Counted from the first letter of the stretch, positions 17,289 to 27,010 are shown. The stretch is 52,521 bases of DNA from Hugenholtzia roseola DSM 9546 (GCF_000422585.1 NZ_KE383889.1:16974-69494); one strand, 5' to 3'. Translations and numbers: made by a program. Notes: generated by a model from the sequence alone, not told the origin.

Positions 17289-18017
17289 ATGGAAAAAATC
17301 ATTATCGCCATTGATGGCTATTCGGCGTGTGGCAAGAGCAGCACTGCCAAAGCGGTCGCCGCTGCCTTGGGCTATCGCTACATAGACACAGGTGCTATGT
17401 ATCGCGCCGTTACGCTTTATTTTTTGCGCCAAAAAATGGATTATCAGACCCTAAGCCAAGATGCAGAGGCTTTCGAAAAGGTACTAACCCAGATTCACCT
17501 CGATTTTGAATGGGACGCTGCTGCTCAAAAAAGCCTTATTTTCCTCAATGGTGAAAATGTAGAAGACCAAATCCGCACGCCCGAAGTTGCCACACAGGTA
17601 AGCCCTGTCAGCACAATTTCGGCAGTACGCCGCTTTTTGGTGGCACAGCAGCGAGAGATTGGTAAAAATAAAGCCCTTGTCATGGACGGCAGAGATATTG
17701 GGACGGTGGTCTTTCCCGATGCCGAACTCAAAGTTTTTATGACTGCCCAGATGGAGGTGCGTGCCGAAAGAAGGCGTTTGGAATTAGCCGAAAAAAATAT
17801 CGTGCAAAGCCTACCCGAAATTATCCAAAATTTAGCCCAGCGCGATACCATAGATAGCAGCCGCGAGGATAGCCCCCTACGACAAGCCGATGATGCCTTT
17901 CTTTTGGATACCTCTTTCCTCACTTTCGAGCAGCAGGTAGAAAAAATATTGGCAGCCTTTCGAGCCTATCAGGAAAAAAAAGTCAATGAAGTAAAAAAGG
18001 TGTCATTGACTTCTTAG
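17289..18017 (+). CDS. cmk: (d)CMP kinase
   Basis: The 242-residue protein opens with the P-loop IIAIDGYSACGKSSTAK and has the CMP-binding YIDTGAMYRAVTLYF, VMDGRDIGTVVFPDAELKVF split by the family's usual RDIG motif, and the lid segment QRDTIDSSREDSPL. It phosphorylates CMP and dCMP in pyrimidine nucleotide recycling in the cytosol. The last codons form an inverted repeat (17980-18012). Confidence 0.95.
   Translation: MEKIIIAIDGYSACGKSSTAKAVAAALGYRYIDTGAMYRAVTLYFLRQKMDYQTLSQDAEAFEKVLTQIHLDFEWDAAAQKSLIFLNGENVEDQIRTPEVATQVSPVSTISAVRRFLVAQQREIGKNKALVMDGRDIGTVVFPDAELKVFMTAQMEVRAERRRLELAEKNIVQSLPEIIQNLAQRDTIDSSREDSPLRQADDAFLLDTSFLTFEQQVEKILAAFRAYQEKKVNEVKKVSLTS
17980..18012 (+). terminator. Weak hairpin at the end of cmk
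   Basis: AAGTCAATG (17980-17988) pairs with CATTGACTT (18004-18012), overlapping the last codons and stop of cmk. No U tract follows, so terminator function is doubtful. Confidence 0.35.
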
Positions 18018-18107
18018 CTTTTGAGGGTGAAAAATAGGTACGCTTGGGTGTGAGAAATAGTAAGGGAAAAAATAGGCATGTTGGTTAGTTTTTGAAAAGA
18101 AGAGGTT

Positions 18108-18482
18108 TTAGCGCAACATTTTTTGCACAACTTCTAAGAAAGCCTCTACTGTAAAAGGTTTGGGTAAAAGTGCCGTCGCACCTGCACGTAAGGCTTCTTC
18201 TTTTCTATTCGAGCGCATTTCGGTTGTCAGAAGTAGGATAGGCACGCTACCGTAAGCGTCATGGCTGCGAACTTCCTGCGTGAGTTGGATTCCGTCCATT
18301 TCGGGCATGTTTAAGTCGGTTACGACCAAACTTATGCGGCTGTTTTGGTTTAGAATCTTCATCGCATCTTTGCCATTTGTGCCTTCTAGGACAGAAAAAC
18401 CTGCTCTTTCCAAACAAGAGCGAACTACTTTGCGAGTGCTTGCAAAATCATCAACGATAAGAATAGTAGGTTGGGTACGCAT
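18108..18482 (-). CDS. CheY-like response regulator (receiver domain only)
   Basis: The 124-residue protein is a single receiver domain with D11-D12, the phospho-acceptor D56 (VVTDLNMPEMDG), T86/T87 and K108 (LLPKPF). There is no output domain, so it should act through protein contacts, like CheY or a phosphorelay intermediate. No histidine kinase lies nearby. The three TPR/SpoIIE phosphatases of the window are not known partners. A structured 670 bp spacer lies upstream. Confidence 0.93.
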   Translation of the reverse strand: MRTQPTILIVDDFASTRKVVRSCLERAGFSVLEGTNGKDAMKILNQNSRISLVVTDLNMPEMDGIQLTQEVRSHDAYGSVPILLLTTEMRSNRKEEALRAGATALLPKPFTVEAFLEVVQKMLR

Positions 18483-19019
18483 ATAAAAGGTAAAGTTTTG
18501 TCAGTGTGTAAAAAGTAAGAGTTAGAAATGCCTTATCAAAACGTGCAGTGCGCTTTTATTTTGTTGAAGGCTTGTATAAATTGATACGCAAAGTTGTAAA
18601 AAAAGATTGCAGACGCACTCTTCCGAGCTAAAACCTAATGTAGAAAGCAACGACTTTTTGCTTAAACAAAACCTTTTCAATCCGCTTTCAGGAGGTTATG
18701 TAGCTTTTAAAATGAGAAAGGCAGGTACTTGAAAAAAAGATTTTGTGCATACTTTGAGAAAAAAGAGTTAAACAAAAGATGCGAATTGTGTCGAAGTCTT
18801 TAAAAAAAACGCGCTTAGGCTCTAAAAAAGTTAAACAGTTTGAAAGGGCGAATATGCGAAAATAAAAAAAAACATACATGCCTTTTAAACCCTCTTAAAA
18901 TTGCATAAAAAAAAATAACCCTGCTATTGTCCTATGTTCAGACCTTCTTTTCCTACTTTCTATGGGTTTCCCCTTAGTCTTTGAAGGGTGTTTAAATAGG
19001 GTTTAAAGGTTTATTTCTG

Positions 19020-19027
19020 TACTTTTG
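19020..19027 (+). promoter_or_regulatory. -7 box (TACTTTTG) in front of the inverted repeat
   Basis: It matches TAnnTTTG. A start near 19033 would place the 19044-19088 hairpin at the 5' end of the RNA. There is no following plus-strand gene before truB (minus), so a small RNA is possible. Confidence 0.35.
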
Positions 19028-19043
19028 TGGCGTTTTGCATCAA

Positions 19044-19088
19044 AAAAGTTAAACAAAATGAGATTTTGCGCCATTTTGTTTAACTTTT
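19044..19088. repeat. 17-bp perfect inverted repeat
   Basis: AAAAGTTAAACAAAATG (19044-19060) and its exact reverse complement (19072-19088) are separated by 11 bases. Each arm contains the GTTAAACA motif found twice more upstream. It may be an operator, a small-RNA hairpin or a palindromic repeat. Confidence 0.7.
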
Positions 19089-19154
19089 GTCGGCAAGCAG
19101 TCTTTTTTAGCTATCACAAAAGGGTAGCTACGAACTTTTTTTTAGGGCAGTCTT

Positions 19155-19877
19155 TTAGCTTTCTTTCAAAAGAGCCAAAAAATCGGGTACGGCAAGGGCA
19201 TTTTCTACCTTAAAATCGCCGATTTGGGTGCGTCTTAGGCTGGAAAGGTACGCCCCTACGCCTAATTTTTGCCCTACATCTTGGGCGAGGCTGCGAATGT
19301 AAGTGCCTTTTGAGCAACGAACCCTAAAAAAGACTTCGGGGAGTTCTATTTTTTCTACCTCAAATTCAAAAATCTCTATTGGGCGGCTTTTGAGTGTGAG
19401 GCTTTCGCCCTTTCTTGCGGCTTGGTAGGCGCGTTTGCCCTCTACTGAAACGGCAGAGTAAAGCGGCGGCACTTGTTCTATTTTTCCTATAAAAGATTGT
19501 ATCACTGCTTGAATAGCCTCATATTTTATGTTTTTTTGTAAAAAATCGAGGTTATGATGTGTCGTAATTTCCGTTTCTTTGTCGTAGGAAGGTGTGGTTG
19601 CGCCCAAACAAAAACTGCCCGTATAGGTTTTCTCTTGGGCTTGGAAGGCATCAATTTGTTTGGTCATTTTGCCTGTGCAAAGCAGGAGTAGCCCTGTGGC
19701 AAGGGGGTCTAATGTGCCTGCATGCCCCACTTTGATATTTTTCTGACCCGTAAAGCGGCGTAAGGCATACCGCAGTTTATTGACGACATCAAAAGAAGTC
19801 CAAGTGTAGGGCTTGTCTAAAAGCAAAACCTGTCCGTCTTGAAAGGCTTGCGGGCTAATAAGAGGCGAAAACGACAT
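19155..19877 (-). CDS. truB: tRNA pseudouridine(55) synthase TruB
   Basis: The 240-residue protein carries the catalytic motif GHAGTLDPLATG (D57) and the downstream RCSKGTYIRSLAQDVG typical of TruB. It makes pseudouridine 55 in the T-loop of tRNAs. The C-terminus is short, without a PUA domain, as in many Bacteroidota. Confidence 0.95.
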   Translation of the reverse strand: MSFSPLISPQAFQDGQVLLLDKPYTWTSFDVVNKLRYALRRFTGQKNIKVGHAGTLDPLATGLLLLCTGKMTKQIDAFQAQEKTYTGSFCLGATTPSYDKETEITTHHNLDFLQKNIKYEAIQAVIQSFIGKIEQVPPLYSAVSVEGKRAYQAARKGESLTLKSRPIEIFEFEVEKIELPEVFFRVRCSKGTYIRSLAQDVGQKLGVGAYLSSLRRTQIGDFKVENALAVPDFLALLKES

Positions 19878-20076
19878 AAGGTATGGAGTTGGCTTGTGAA
19901 AAATTCTTTTGAGAGTGCGAAAATATGATTATCTTGCAACAAATAACCTTATTTTTGCGAAAAGACTAAGACCTTTTGGCGCATTGCCCTTTTGTGGCAG
20001 TATAGGCGTTCCGACTTGTCAAACTTTTTGGGCAGACCAATTTTAATTTCGCCCAGAACAACGATATGAAAATGAT

Positions 20077-21057
20077 ATGAAAAAAAATCTATACCTCTTC
20101 CTTGCGTTTTGTGTTGGCTTCGGATTTTTTCAAACCCAAGCATCTGCCCAACAAGATGCCCAGTTTAGCCAATACATGTTCAATACGCTTTATTTCAACC
20201 CCGCCACAGCAGGCAGAAATAGCGATTTTATAGAAATGGGCGCGGTCTATCGCTCACAATGGGCAGGCTACACCGCTACCTTCGACCAAGGCGGCGCACC
20301 TGCCACACAGGTAGTGAGCATCTCTGCACCCCTGAATCGCATCAATTCGGGTATCGGGCTGCACCTCGCCGTCGACCGTTTAGGACCTCTTAGCAGTACG
20401 GAAGTGATGCTTTCCTATGCCTATCATGTGGCTTTGAAAAATGAGGGCAAACTCTCTATCGGTTTGCGTGCAGGGGTCTATAATCAGGCGATTGATTTTA
20501 GCCTATATCGCCCTAATGAGGCAGGAGACCCCAATATTCCACAAGGGGGCAAGGAAAATCAATTCAAACCCGACTTATCAGCAGGGATTTTTTACGAAAA
20601 TCCTAAGTTTTTTGCAGGCGCAGGCATTACACACCTACTTCCTACCCAATTTAATTACGGCACGCAAATCAACATCTCCTCCCTGACTACCCATGCCAAT
20701 TTGATGGTAGGCGGCAAGTTTGATTTAACCGAAAGCCTTTTCTTTTCGCCCTCTGCCATGTTGCAAACCGACTTCAATACCTTTTCCTATCAGGGAAATG
20801 CCCTTTTTACGCTGCAAGACCGCTACCATTTGGGCTTAGGTGCAAGGGCTTCCAATGCCTTTGATGATGCAATTTTGATGGTAGGAGCAAATTTATTAGA
20901 GAAAAAAGATTTGAGAATTATGTACTCTTTTGATTTAGTAGTGAGCGGACAGCCTGCCAAACAGCCTACTTCGCACGAAGTTACGATAGGTTTCCGCCTG
21001 CCTGCGCCAAGCCCTGCCATTTTGCCTACCCAACGCACAACGCGCTTCCGCTTCTAA
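20077..21057 (+). CDS. PorP/SprF-family outer-membrane protein (type IX secretion-associated)
   Basis: The 326-residue protein has a signal peptide ending ASAQ and the family opening QDAQFSQYMFNTLYFNPATAG, followed by repeated beta-strand segments and a C-terminus ending TTRFRF. The family includes PorP and SprF, which act with type IX secretion and gliding adhesins, binding peptidoglycan-linked or cell-surface partners. No adhesin gene lies next to it, so this is a stand-alone paralog rather than the core porP of a T9SS operon. Confidence 0.92.
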   Translation: MKKNLYLFLAFCVGFGFFQTQASAQQDAQFSQYMFNTLYFNPATAGRNSDFIEMGAVYRSQWAGYTATFDQGGAPATQVVSISAPLNRINSGIGLHLAVDRLGPLSSTEVMLSYAYHVALKNEGKLSIGLRAGVYNQAIDFSLYRPNEAGDPNIPQGGKENQFKPDLSAGIFYENPKFFAGAGITHLLPTQFNYGTQINISSLTTHANLMVGGKFDLTESLFFSPSAMLQTDFNTFSYQGNALFTLQDRYHLGLGARASNAFDDAILMVGANLLEKKDLRIMYSFDLVVSGQPAKQPTSHEVTIGFRLPAPSPAILPTQRTTRFRF

Positions 21058-21126
21058 TTTTTCAAACGTTTGTGCCGCTCAAAACGCCCTTCAAAACCCT
21101 TCTTTTCGGCTTTTAAAAAATTGATT

Positions 21127-22362
21127 ATGCTTCATTTCGAAACTTTTACGCTTGCCAACGGATTGCGCTTTTTTGTCCATCAAGACAAAGATACGCCTAT
21201 GGCAGTTTTTAATTTGATGTACGATGTAGGTTCGCGCGACGAAGAGGCACACAAAACGGGGTTTGCGCACCTTTTTGAGCATCTCATGTTTGGCGGCTCG
21301 AAACATATCCCTACCTACGACCGCCCTTTGCAGCTGGTTGGCGGCTCGAATAACGCCTTTACTTCGCCCGACCTAACAAACTATTACGACATCCTACCTG
21401 CCAACAACCTCGAAACGGCTTTTTGGCTCGAATCCGACCGCATGCTTGCCCTCGATTTTAGCGAAGAACCCTTAGAGGTGCAGCGAAAAGTGGTCATCGA
21501 GGAATTTAAACAGCGGTATCTCAATCAGCCTTATGGTGATGTGTGGCTCAAATTGCGCCCTTTGGCGTATCAGCAGCACCCTTATCGTTGGGCTACGATA
21601 GGAAAGGAAATTAGCCACATAGAGCAGGCTACACTTCAAGATGTGAAGGATTTTTTTTATCGTTATTATCTGCCTAATAATGCCATTGCAGTTGTGGCAG
21701 GAAACGTTACGACCGAGCAAGTGGAAGCCTTAGCCCAAAAATGGTTCGCGCCGATTCCAAAAGGAGAGCGATTGCCGCGTCTGTTGCCACAAGAACCCTT
21801 GCAAACAGAGGCGCGTTTTGAAGAAACAGCCGCCAAAGTGCCGCTTGATGCCATCTACAAAGCCTATAAAATGTCTAACCGTCTGGCGCAGGACTATCAC
21901 GCCACCGACCTATTGAGCGATATGTTGGCAAGAGATGAGGCTTCGCCCCTTTTTCGCCGTCTGGTGCGTGAAAAGGAAGTTTTTGTTTCGCTACAATCTT
22001 ACATCATGGGTTCGTTTGACGAAGGGCTTTTGGTCATACAAGGCAAAGTCAATCCTACCCACACGCTCGAAGAGGCGCATGCCCTTTTGGAGCAGGAACT
22101 TGAAAGGGTAGTGGCTGGTTTAGACGAAAAATCGCTGCAAAGGGTTAAAAATCATGTAGAATCGGGCGTAGTCTTGGGCAATATCGAGCTTTTTAATCGC
22201 GCCGTCAATTTGGCGTATGCGACTCTTTTGGGCAATACAAACCTTGTCAATACGGAAATCGAGCAAATTCGCGCCGTTTCCTTAGCGCAGGTAAAGCAGG
22301 TGGCACAAAAAGTTTTGAATCCGCAGGTTTGCAGCACGCTTTTTTATCGCGCGATACGCTAA
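21127..22362 (+). CDS. M16 family zinc metallopeptidase
   Basis: The 411-residue protein has the inverted zinc motif HLFEH (H48, E51, H52) and a downstream Glu pair (E125/E126 in VVIEEF), so it is the catalytic type. It is one M16 half (about 400 residues). Many M16 enzymes work as a pair with a non-catalytic partner, but none follows here. No signal peptide is seen, so it may be cytosolic. The ATG at 21127 begins the typical TLANGLRFFVHQD strand; the frame upstream looks non-coding. Confidence 0.92.
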   Translation: MLHFETFTLANGLRFFVHQDKDTPMAVFNLMYDVGSRDEEAHKTGFAHLFEHLMFGGSKHIPTYDRPLQLVGGSNNAFTSPDLTNYYDILPANNLETAFWLESDRMLALDFSEEPLEVQRKVVIEEFKQRYLNQPYGDVWLKLRPLAYQQHPYRWATIGKEISHIEQATLQDVKDFFYRYYLPNNAIAVVAGNVTTEQVEALAQKWFAPIPKGERLPRLLPQEPLQTEARFEETAAKVPLDAIYKAYKMSNRLAQDYHATDLLSDMLARDEASPLFRRLVREKEVFVSLQSYIMGSFDEGLLVIQGKVNPTHTLEEAHALLEQELERVVAGLDEKSLQRVKNHVESGVVLGNIELFNRAVNLAYATLLGNTNLVNTEIEQIRAVSLAQVKQVAQKVLNPQVCSTLFYRAIR

Positions 22363-22429
22363 CTTTGCGCCAGCTTTGTGCTATTGTAATATTGCCTTTT
22401 TAAAAAATTGCCCTTCAAAGTTGTTTCCC

Positions 22430-23203
22430 ATGCAAGACCTTACCTATCACACCGAAAATAGAGTAGCTTATCTGACCTTAAATCGTCCCGAAAAGAGAAA
22501 TGCGTTTAGTGCAACCTTAGTAGCCCAGCTCAAAGAAGCCTTTACAAAGGCAGCGGAAGACGACAACGTAAAAGTCGTCGTCCTACAAGCCAAAGGCACT
22601 GTCTTTTGTGCAGGGGCAGATTTGGCTTATTTGCAAACGCTACAAACCAATACTTACGAAGAAAATTTGGCTGACTCCTCTTTTTTAAAGGACTTATACG
22701 AACAGATTTATCGCTTTCCCAAGCCCACTATCGCCGCCGTACAAGGCGCGGCTTTGGCAGGAGGCTGCGGTTTGGCTACCGTCTGCGATTTTGTCTTTGC
22801 CGTTCCCGAAGCTAAATTTGGATATACCGAAGTTAAAATTGGATTTGTGCCTGCTATCGTGAGCAAATTTCTCTTGCGTAAGATTGGTGAGATGCAGGCG
22901 CGTTATCTGCTCATTTCGGGCGAACTTATTTCGGCGCAAAAGGCAGAGCAAATCGGACTCATTACGGCAGTGGTAGAGGCGGAAAATCTTACTGAAAAAG
23001 TGCAAAATTTTGCACAAATCTTGTGTAAAAATAATTCGGCAGAGGCAATGTTTATGACCAAAAAGGCGATTGAAATTGTCCAAGAGCAAGACCTTTCGCA
23101 GGCACTTCTCTATGCCGCCGCCCTTAATGCGCAGGCACGCGCCACACAAGATTGTAAAAAAGGAATTGCGGCGTTTTTAAACAAAGAAAAAATCGTTTGG
23201 TAG
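22430..23203 (+). CDS. Enoyl-CoA hydratase/isomerase family protein
   Basis: The 257-residue crotonase-fold protein has the oxyanion-hole motifs VFCAGADL (58-65) and ALAGGCGLA (109-117) and the catalytic-region motif FGYTEVKIGFVPA with E134. The last motif resembles methylglutaconyl-CoA hydratases of leucine breakdown and the general enoyl-CoA hydratases of Bacteroidota; the exact substrate is uncertain. It starts 67 bases after the M16 gene. Confidence 0.88.
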   Translation: MQDLTYHTENRVAYLTLNRPEKRNAFSATLVAQLKEAFTKAAEDDNVKVVVLQAKGTVFCAGADLAYLQTLQTNTYEENLADSSFLKDLYEQIYRFPKPTIAAVQGAALAGGCGLATVCDFVFAVPEAKFGYTEVKIGFVPAIVSKFLLRKIGEMQARYLLISGELISAQKAEQIGLITAVVEAENLTEKVQNFAQILCKNNSAEAMFMTKKAIEIVQEQDLSQALLYAAALNAQARATQDCKKGIAAFLNKEKIVW

Positions 23204-23260
23204 TGCTTTTTAGACGACTTTCTTAGGTGATTTACTCCTTTCACGCTTTTATGCCCATTT

Positions 23261-23923
23261 ATGCCTATCGTCCCCATCGAGCCTACACTTTCCGAACAAA
23301 TTGTAGAAGACCTTGCGTCTAAACATTGGTCGGAAATCCCTAATTTCTTACCTACACAAATGGCAAAGGAATTATACCAAGAACTAAAACAAACCTACCG
23401 AGAAGGCGAATTTGTGCGAGCAGGCATTGGTAGTGGTTCAAAATTTCGGCTAAAAAGTGAAATAAGAGGCGACTATATTCACTGGTTAGAAGAAGCCCAC
23501 CTAAGCGACTTGCAAAGGCACTATTGGGCGCAAATCGAGCAGGTGCGATTGGCTCTTAATCGCGCTTTCTTCCTCAATCTTAGGCACTTTGAAGCCCATT
23601 TCGCCCTTTATCCCGTAGGCAGTTTCTACAAAAAACATTTAGACCAACATCAAAATGTGCAAGAAAGGTTAATTTCTTGTGTCTTATATCTGAATGAAAA
23701 TTGGACACCCCAAGATGAAGGTTGTCTTAGGATTTACCAAACAGAGCCGCACCTAAGCGCACCACTACCCCCCAACGCTGATACGCCTTATCTCGACATT
23801 GCCCCCCAGATGGGTACTTTGGTCTGTATGCGTAGCGATACCGTTTGGCATGAGGTCTTGCCCACCAAACGCCCTCGCGCAAGCCTGACAGGTTGGCTTA
23901 GGCGCGAAAATATGATGTTCTAA
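23261..23923 (+). CDS. 2-oxoglutarate/Fe(II)-dependent oxygenase
   Basis: The 220-residue protein has the facial triad H126-L-D128 (KKHLDQH) and H197 (TVWHEVLP), with R206 (RASLTGW) to bind 2-oxoglutarate. The layout resembles the prolyl-4-hydroxylase/SM-20 group that hydroxylates proteins, and small-molecule hydroxylation is also possible. It ends 11 bases before a TonB receptor gene, so co-transcription is likely, but a functional link is not evident. Confidence 0.9.
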   Translation: MPIVPIEPTLSEQIVEDLASKHWSEIPNFLPTQMAKELYQELKQTYREGEFVRAGIGSGSKFRLKSEIRGDYIHWLEEAHLSDLQRHYWAQIEQVRLALNRAFFLNLRHFEAHFALYPVGSFYKKHLDQHQNVQERLISCVLYLNENWTPQDEGCLRIYQTEPHLSAPLPPNADTPYLDIAPQMGTLVCMRSDTVWHEVLPTKRPRASLTGWLRRENMMF

Positions 23924-23934
23924 ATTGCCTTTTC

Positions 23935-26397
23935 ATGAAAAAATTGTACTTTTTATTTGCTCTTTTTGCTTTTTTGGCTTTGTCCTTGTCTTCGATAAAG
24001 GCACAAAGCCAAATCCTATTTTTGGAGGCACATAGCCAGAAACCTATTGCAGGAGTGCTTGTTTATAGCTCTCAAAATCAAGTAGTTACAGACCAAAAGG
24101 GCAAAGCAAGCCTTCAAGATTTTACACCTGACGCGCTTATCAAATTCCAACACACCCAGTTTCTCATTCCTGATTCTTTATTTTTCAATATCAAAAAAGA
24201 AGAAAAATTAAAGCTGATTTTTTTAGAGGAAAAAATACTAAATTTAGAAGAAGTTTTTATTGCGGCACAGGCTTGGGAAAGCGACAAGGCAGAAATTCCC
24301 TTTCAGATACGAAAAATAGGAAATGCAGAAATAAAACTACTTGCGCCTGCTACTACGCCCGACTTGCTGCACAAAACGGGTGAGGTTTTTGTCCAAAAAT
24401 CACAATTAGGAGGCGGAAGCCCTATGTTGCGCGGTTTTGCTGCCAATGGTTTGCTTTTGGTTTTAGATGGCGTAAGGCTCAATAATGCCATTTATAGAGG
24501 TGGCAATTTGCAAAATAGTTTGATGATTGATGTAAATGGTTTAGAAAATGCAGAGCTTATTTTCGGTACAGGGGCTATCCTCTACGGAAGTGATGCCTTA
24601 GGGGGCGTTATAGATTTTCACACCCAAACGCCGCAATTTTCAGAAAAAACTTACATCAAAGCAGAAACACTTTTGCGCTATGCTTCTGCAAATCGGGAAA
24701 AAACCTTACATCTAAATTTAGCTTATGGCGGCAAGAAATGGGCTGCCACAACGGTCTTTTCTTTTTCTGATTTTGAAGACCTGCGCATAGGAAAAAATCG
24801 CAACTCACTCGAAAATGCCGACACCAGCACAATAGCCAGAAACTTTGGCTTGCGCCCTTTCTATGTTCAAACTCAAATAAAAGGGGAGAATTTTGAAGAC
24901 AAAATGCTTGCAAACCCAGACCCGTATCGCCTGAAAAATTCGGGCTATGGGCAGCTAAATTTCTACCAAAAATTCCGTTTTCAAGCACATAAAAATCTCG
25001 TTATCAGTGCTTTATCGCTTTTTACTACTTCTACCGACATTCCGCGCTATGATAGATTGATAGAAACAAGAAACAATGCACTTCGTTTTGCAGAGTGGAA
25101 TTATGGAGCGCAAAAATGGTTTCTACAAAATTTGAAAATAGAATGGCGAGCCGAAAAGAAAGCCTTTGACCGTTTTGCCGCTACGGTAGCCTATCAAAGT
25201 GTAGAGGAAAGCAGGCACAATCGCAATTTTGGCAATCCCAATAGGGCAAGCCGCTTTGAAAAGGTGAAAATTGGAAGTCTAAACTTAAATTTTGATAAAT
25301 TTATCAATCAAAAAAATGAATTGTATTACGGCTTAGAACTTACATACAACTATGTCGCTTCTAAGGCTTTTTCTACCCATTTGCTAACCCAAAAAAGAGA
25401 GGCTTTGGACACGCGCTATCCGCGTGAGGGCAGCCACTACACACAAGCAGGAACTTTTGTAGGCTACAAAAGAGTTCTAACAAAAAAATGGTTTGCAAAT
25501 ATTGGATTGCGACATACTTGGATAGATTTGAAAGCAGACTTTGGTGATGACCCTTTTTATGATTTTCCTTTTGAAAAAATAAATCTTACTAATTCGGCTA
25601 CTACTTATAGCGTAGGCACTACTTTTCACCCTCTGCCTTCGTTGCAATTAGATGCGGCTTTAAGCAGCGGTTTTCGCGCTCCCAATGTAGATGACGTAGG
25701 CAAAGTCTTTGAATCTGAACCCTCAAAGGTGGTTGTGCCTAATGAAAATCTACGCCCAGAACGCACCCAGACGGCAGAAATAGGATTGAAATATCACTAT
25801 CAAAAAAATAAAAAAGAAATAGTAGTTTTTCAACTAAATGCCTTTTATACGCAATTAAAATCCGTTATCCTGCGCCGCCCTTTTACCTTTCAGGGAGCAG
25901 ATTCTATCTTGTATGAAGGCGAAAAAAGTGCAGTTCAAGCCTACGTCAATGCCGCATCGGGTAGGATTTATGGTATCAGCAGCGATTTGAAAATAAATTT
26001 TTTGCATCATTTTCTATTGGAAAATCAACTAACCTATACCAACGGTTTTGAAGAAAAAAGCAGGCAAACCTTACAGCACATTCCGCCTATTTTTGGGCGA
26101 ATGGGTTTGCAATTTCGCTATAAAAAACTTCAATTAAATAGCTTTTTTCATTGGCAGGGAGCTATGCCCTTCGAAAAGTTGCCTTTGGAGGAGCAGAACA
26201 AAACCTTTATTTATCACCCCAAAGGCGCGTTGGCATGGCAGCGAATAGATTTGCAAGCGCGTTATCTCTATCGGAATATGACAATTCAAGCAGGAATAGA
26301 CAACATTTTAGATAAGTTTTATCAGCCTTATGCTTGGGGGATTCCCGCCGCAGGGCGAAGCATTTGGATAGGATTGCGCTATGCGTGGGCGCATTAG
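23935..26397 (+). CDS. TonB-dependent outer-membrane receptor
   Basis: The 820-residue protein has a signal peptide ending SIKAQ, an N-terminal carboxypeptidase-regulatory-like domain (about 25-110), a plug (about 120-240, with GGGSPMLRGFAANGLLLVLD and TGAILYGSDALGG) and a beta-barrel to the C-terminus (SIWIGLRYAWAH). The plug style is that of the haemoglobin/heme and ferric-siderophore receptor group, but the ligand is not readable. It is preceded by a 2OG oxygenase gene. Confidence 0.9.
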   Translation: MKKLYFLFALFAFLALSLSSIKAQSQILFLEAHSQKPIAGVLVYSSQNQVVTDQKGKASLQDFTPDALIKFQHTQFLIPDSLFFNIKKEEKLKLIFLEEKILNLEEVFIAAQAWESDKAEIPFQIRKIGNAEIKLLAPATTPDLLHKTGEVFVQKSQLGGGSPMLRGFAANGLLLVLDGVRLNNAIYRGGNLQNSLMIDVNGLENAELIFGTGAILYGSDALGGVIDFHTQTPQFSEKTYIKAETLLRYASANREKTLHLNLAYGGKKWAATTVFSFSDFEDLRIGKNRNSLENADTSTIARNFGLRPFYVQTQIKGENFEDKMLANPDPYRLKNSGYGQLNFYQKFRFQAHKNLVISALSLFTTSTDIPRYDRLIETRNNALRFAEWNYGAQKWFLQNLKIEWRAEKKAFDRFAATVAYQSVEESRHNRNFGNPNRASRFEKVKIGSLNLNFDKFINQKNELYYGLELTYNYVASKAFSTHLLTQKREALDTRYPREGSHYTQAGTFVGYKRVLTKKWFANIGLRHTWIDLKADFGDDPFYDFPFEKINLTNSATTYSVGTTFHPLPSLQLDAALSSGFRAPNVDDVGKVFESEPSKVVVPNENLRPERTQTAEIGLKYHYQKNKKEIVVFQLNAFYTQLKSVILRRPFTFQGADSILYEGEKSAVQAYVNAASGRIYGISSDLKINFLHHFLLENQLTYTNGFEEKSRQTLQHIPPIFGRMGLQFRYKKLQLNSFFHWQGAMPFEKLPLEEQNKTFIYHPKGALAWQRIDLQARYLYRNMTIQAGIDNILDKFYQPYAWGIPAAGRSIWIGLRYAWAH

Positions 26398-26464
26398 GGG
26401 CAGGATTGAGAAAAAGTTTTGTATTTTTGTTTTTCTTTTTCTGCCATCTTTCACTTCTTCGTTT

Positions 26465-27010
26465 ATGCCTTATACCGAAACCCCGTTTGAAGGCGTTTAT
26501 GTCTTCGAGCCTAAGATTTTCAACGACCACAGAGGTTATTTTTTTGAGAGTTTCAATCTGAATGATTTTGCCAAACAAGTTGGGGTTGCGCCTTCTTTTG
26601 TGCAGGACAACCAGTCGCGCTCTTTCAAAGGCGTAATGCGTGGCTTGCATTTCCAACACGCACCCTTCGGACAGGCAAAATTGGTGCGCTGTTTATTTGG
26701 TGAAATTCAAGATGTTATTGTAGATTTACGCCCTGATTCTGCAACTTTTGGCAAGCATTTTAGTATTCTACTTTCAGAAAAGAACCAAAAACAACTCTTT
26801 GTGCCGCGCGGTTTTGCACATGGCTTTTTGGTTTTGAGCGAATGGGCAGAATTTTTTTACAAATGCGATAATTTTTACGCGCCCCAAGCCGATACGGGGA
26901 TTTATTTTGCCGACCCTGCCCTCGAAATTGAATGGGCGTTGCCTTTATCGGAGATTATCATTTCAGAAAAGGACAAAAACTTACCTACACTGGCGGCGGC
27001 AAAACTTTAA
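26465..27010 (+). CDS. rfbC: dTDP-4-dehydrorhamnose 3,5-epimerase
   Basis: The 181-residue protein is the usual length. It has the family opening FEPKIFNDHRGYFFESFN, RGLHFQ with the catalytic H62, and the cupin-like VPRGFAHGFLVL. It epimerises dTDP-4-keto-6-deoxyglucose on the way to dTDP-L-rhamnose for surface polysaccharides. The other rml genes are not in the window. The ATG at 26465 gives the standard N-terminus; the longer frame overlaps the TonB gene. Confidence 0.94.
   Translation: MPYTETPFEGVYVFEPKIFNDHRGYFFESFNLNDFAKQVGVAPSFVQDNQSRSFKGVMRGLHFQHAPFGQAKLVRCLFGEIQDVIVDLRPDSATFGKHFSILLSEKNQKQLFVPRGFAHGFLVLSEWAEFFYKCDNFYAPQADTGIYFADPALEIEWALPLSEIIISEKDKNLPTLAAAKL

Larger units (their letters stand above)
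18483..19154. other. Structured intergenic region of about 670 bp
   Basis: No convincing gene is seen. The AT-rich spacer holds three direct copies of GTTAAACA (18767, 18830, 19048), an inverted copy (19077-19084), a TACTTTTG promoter-like box (19020-19027) and a 17-bp inverted repeat (19044-19088). Short open frames on either strand (18688-18879 minus, 19025-19213 plus) lack a ribosome-binding site logic or recognisable composition. Confidence 0.5.

Noticed and set aside
18688-18879. 63-residue open frame on the minus strand
   Set aside because: Phe-rich, no domain, no start context; it lies within a region of repeats and looks like chance in AT-rich DNA.
19025-19213. 62-residue open frame on the plus strand
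   Set aside because: It spans the 17-bp inverted repeat and overlaps the end of truB on the other strand; no coding features.
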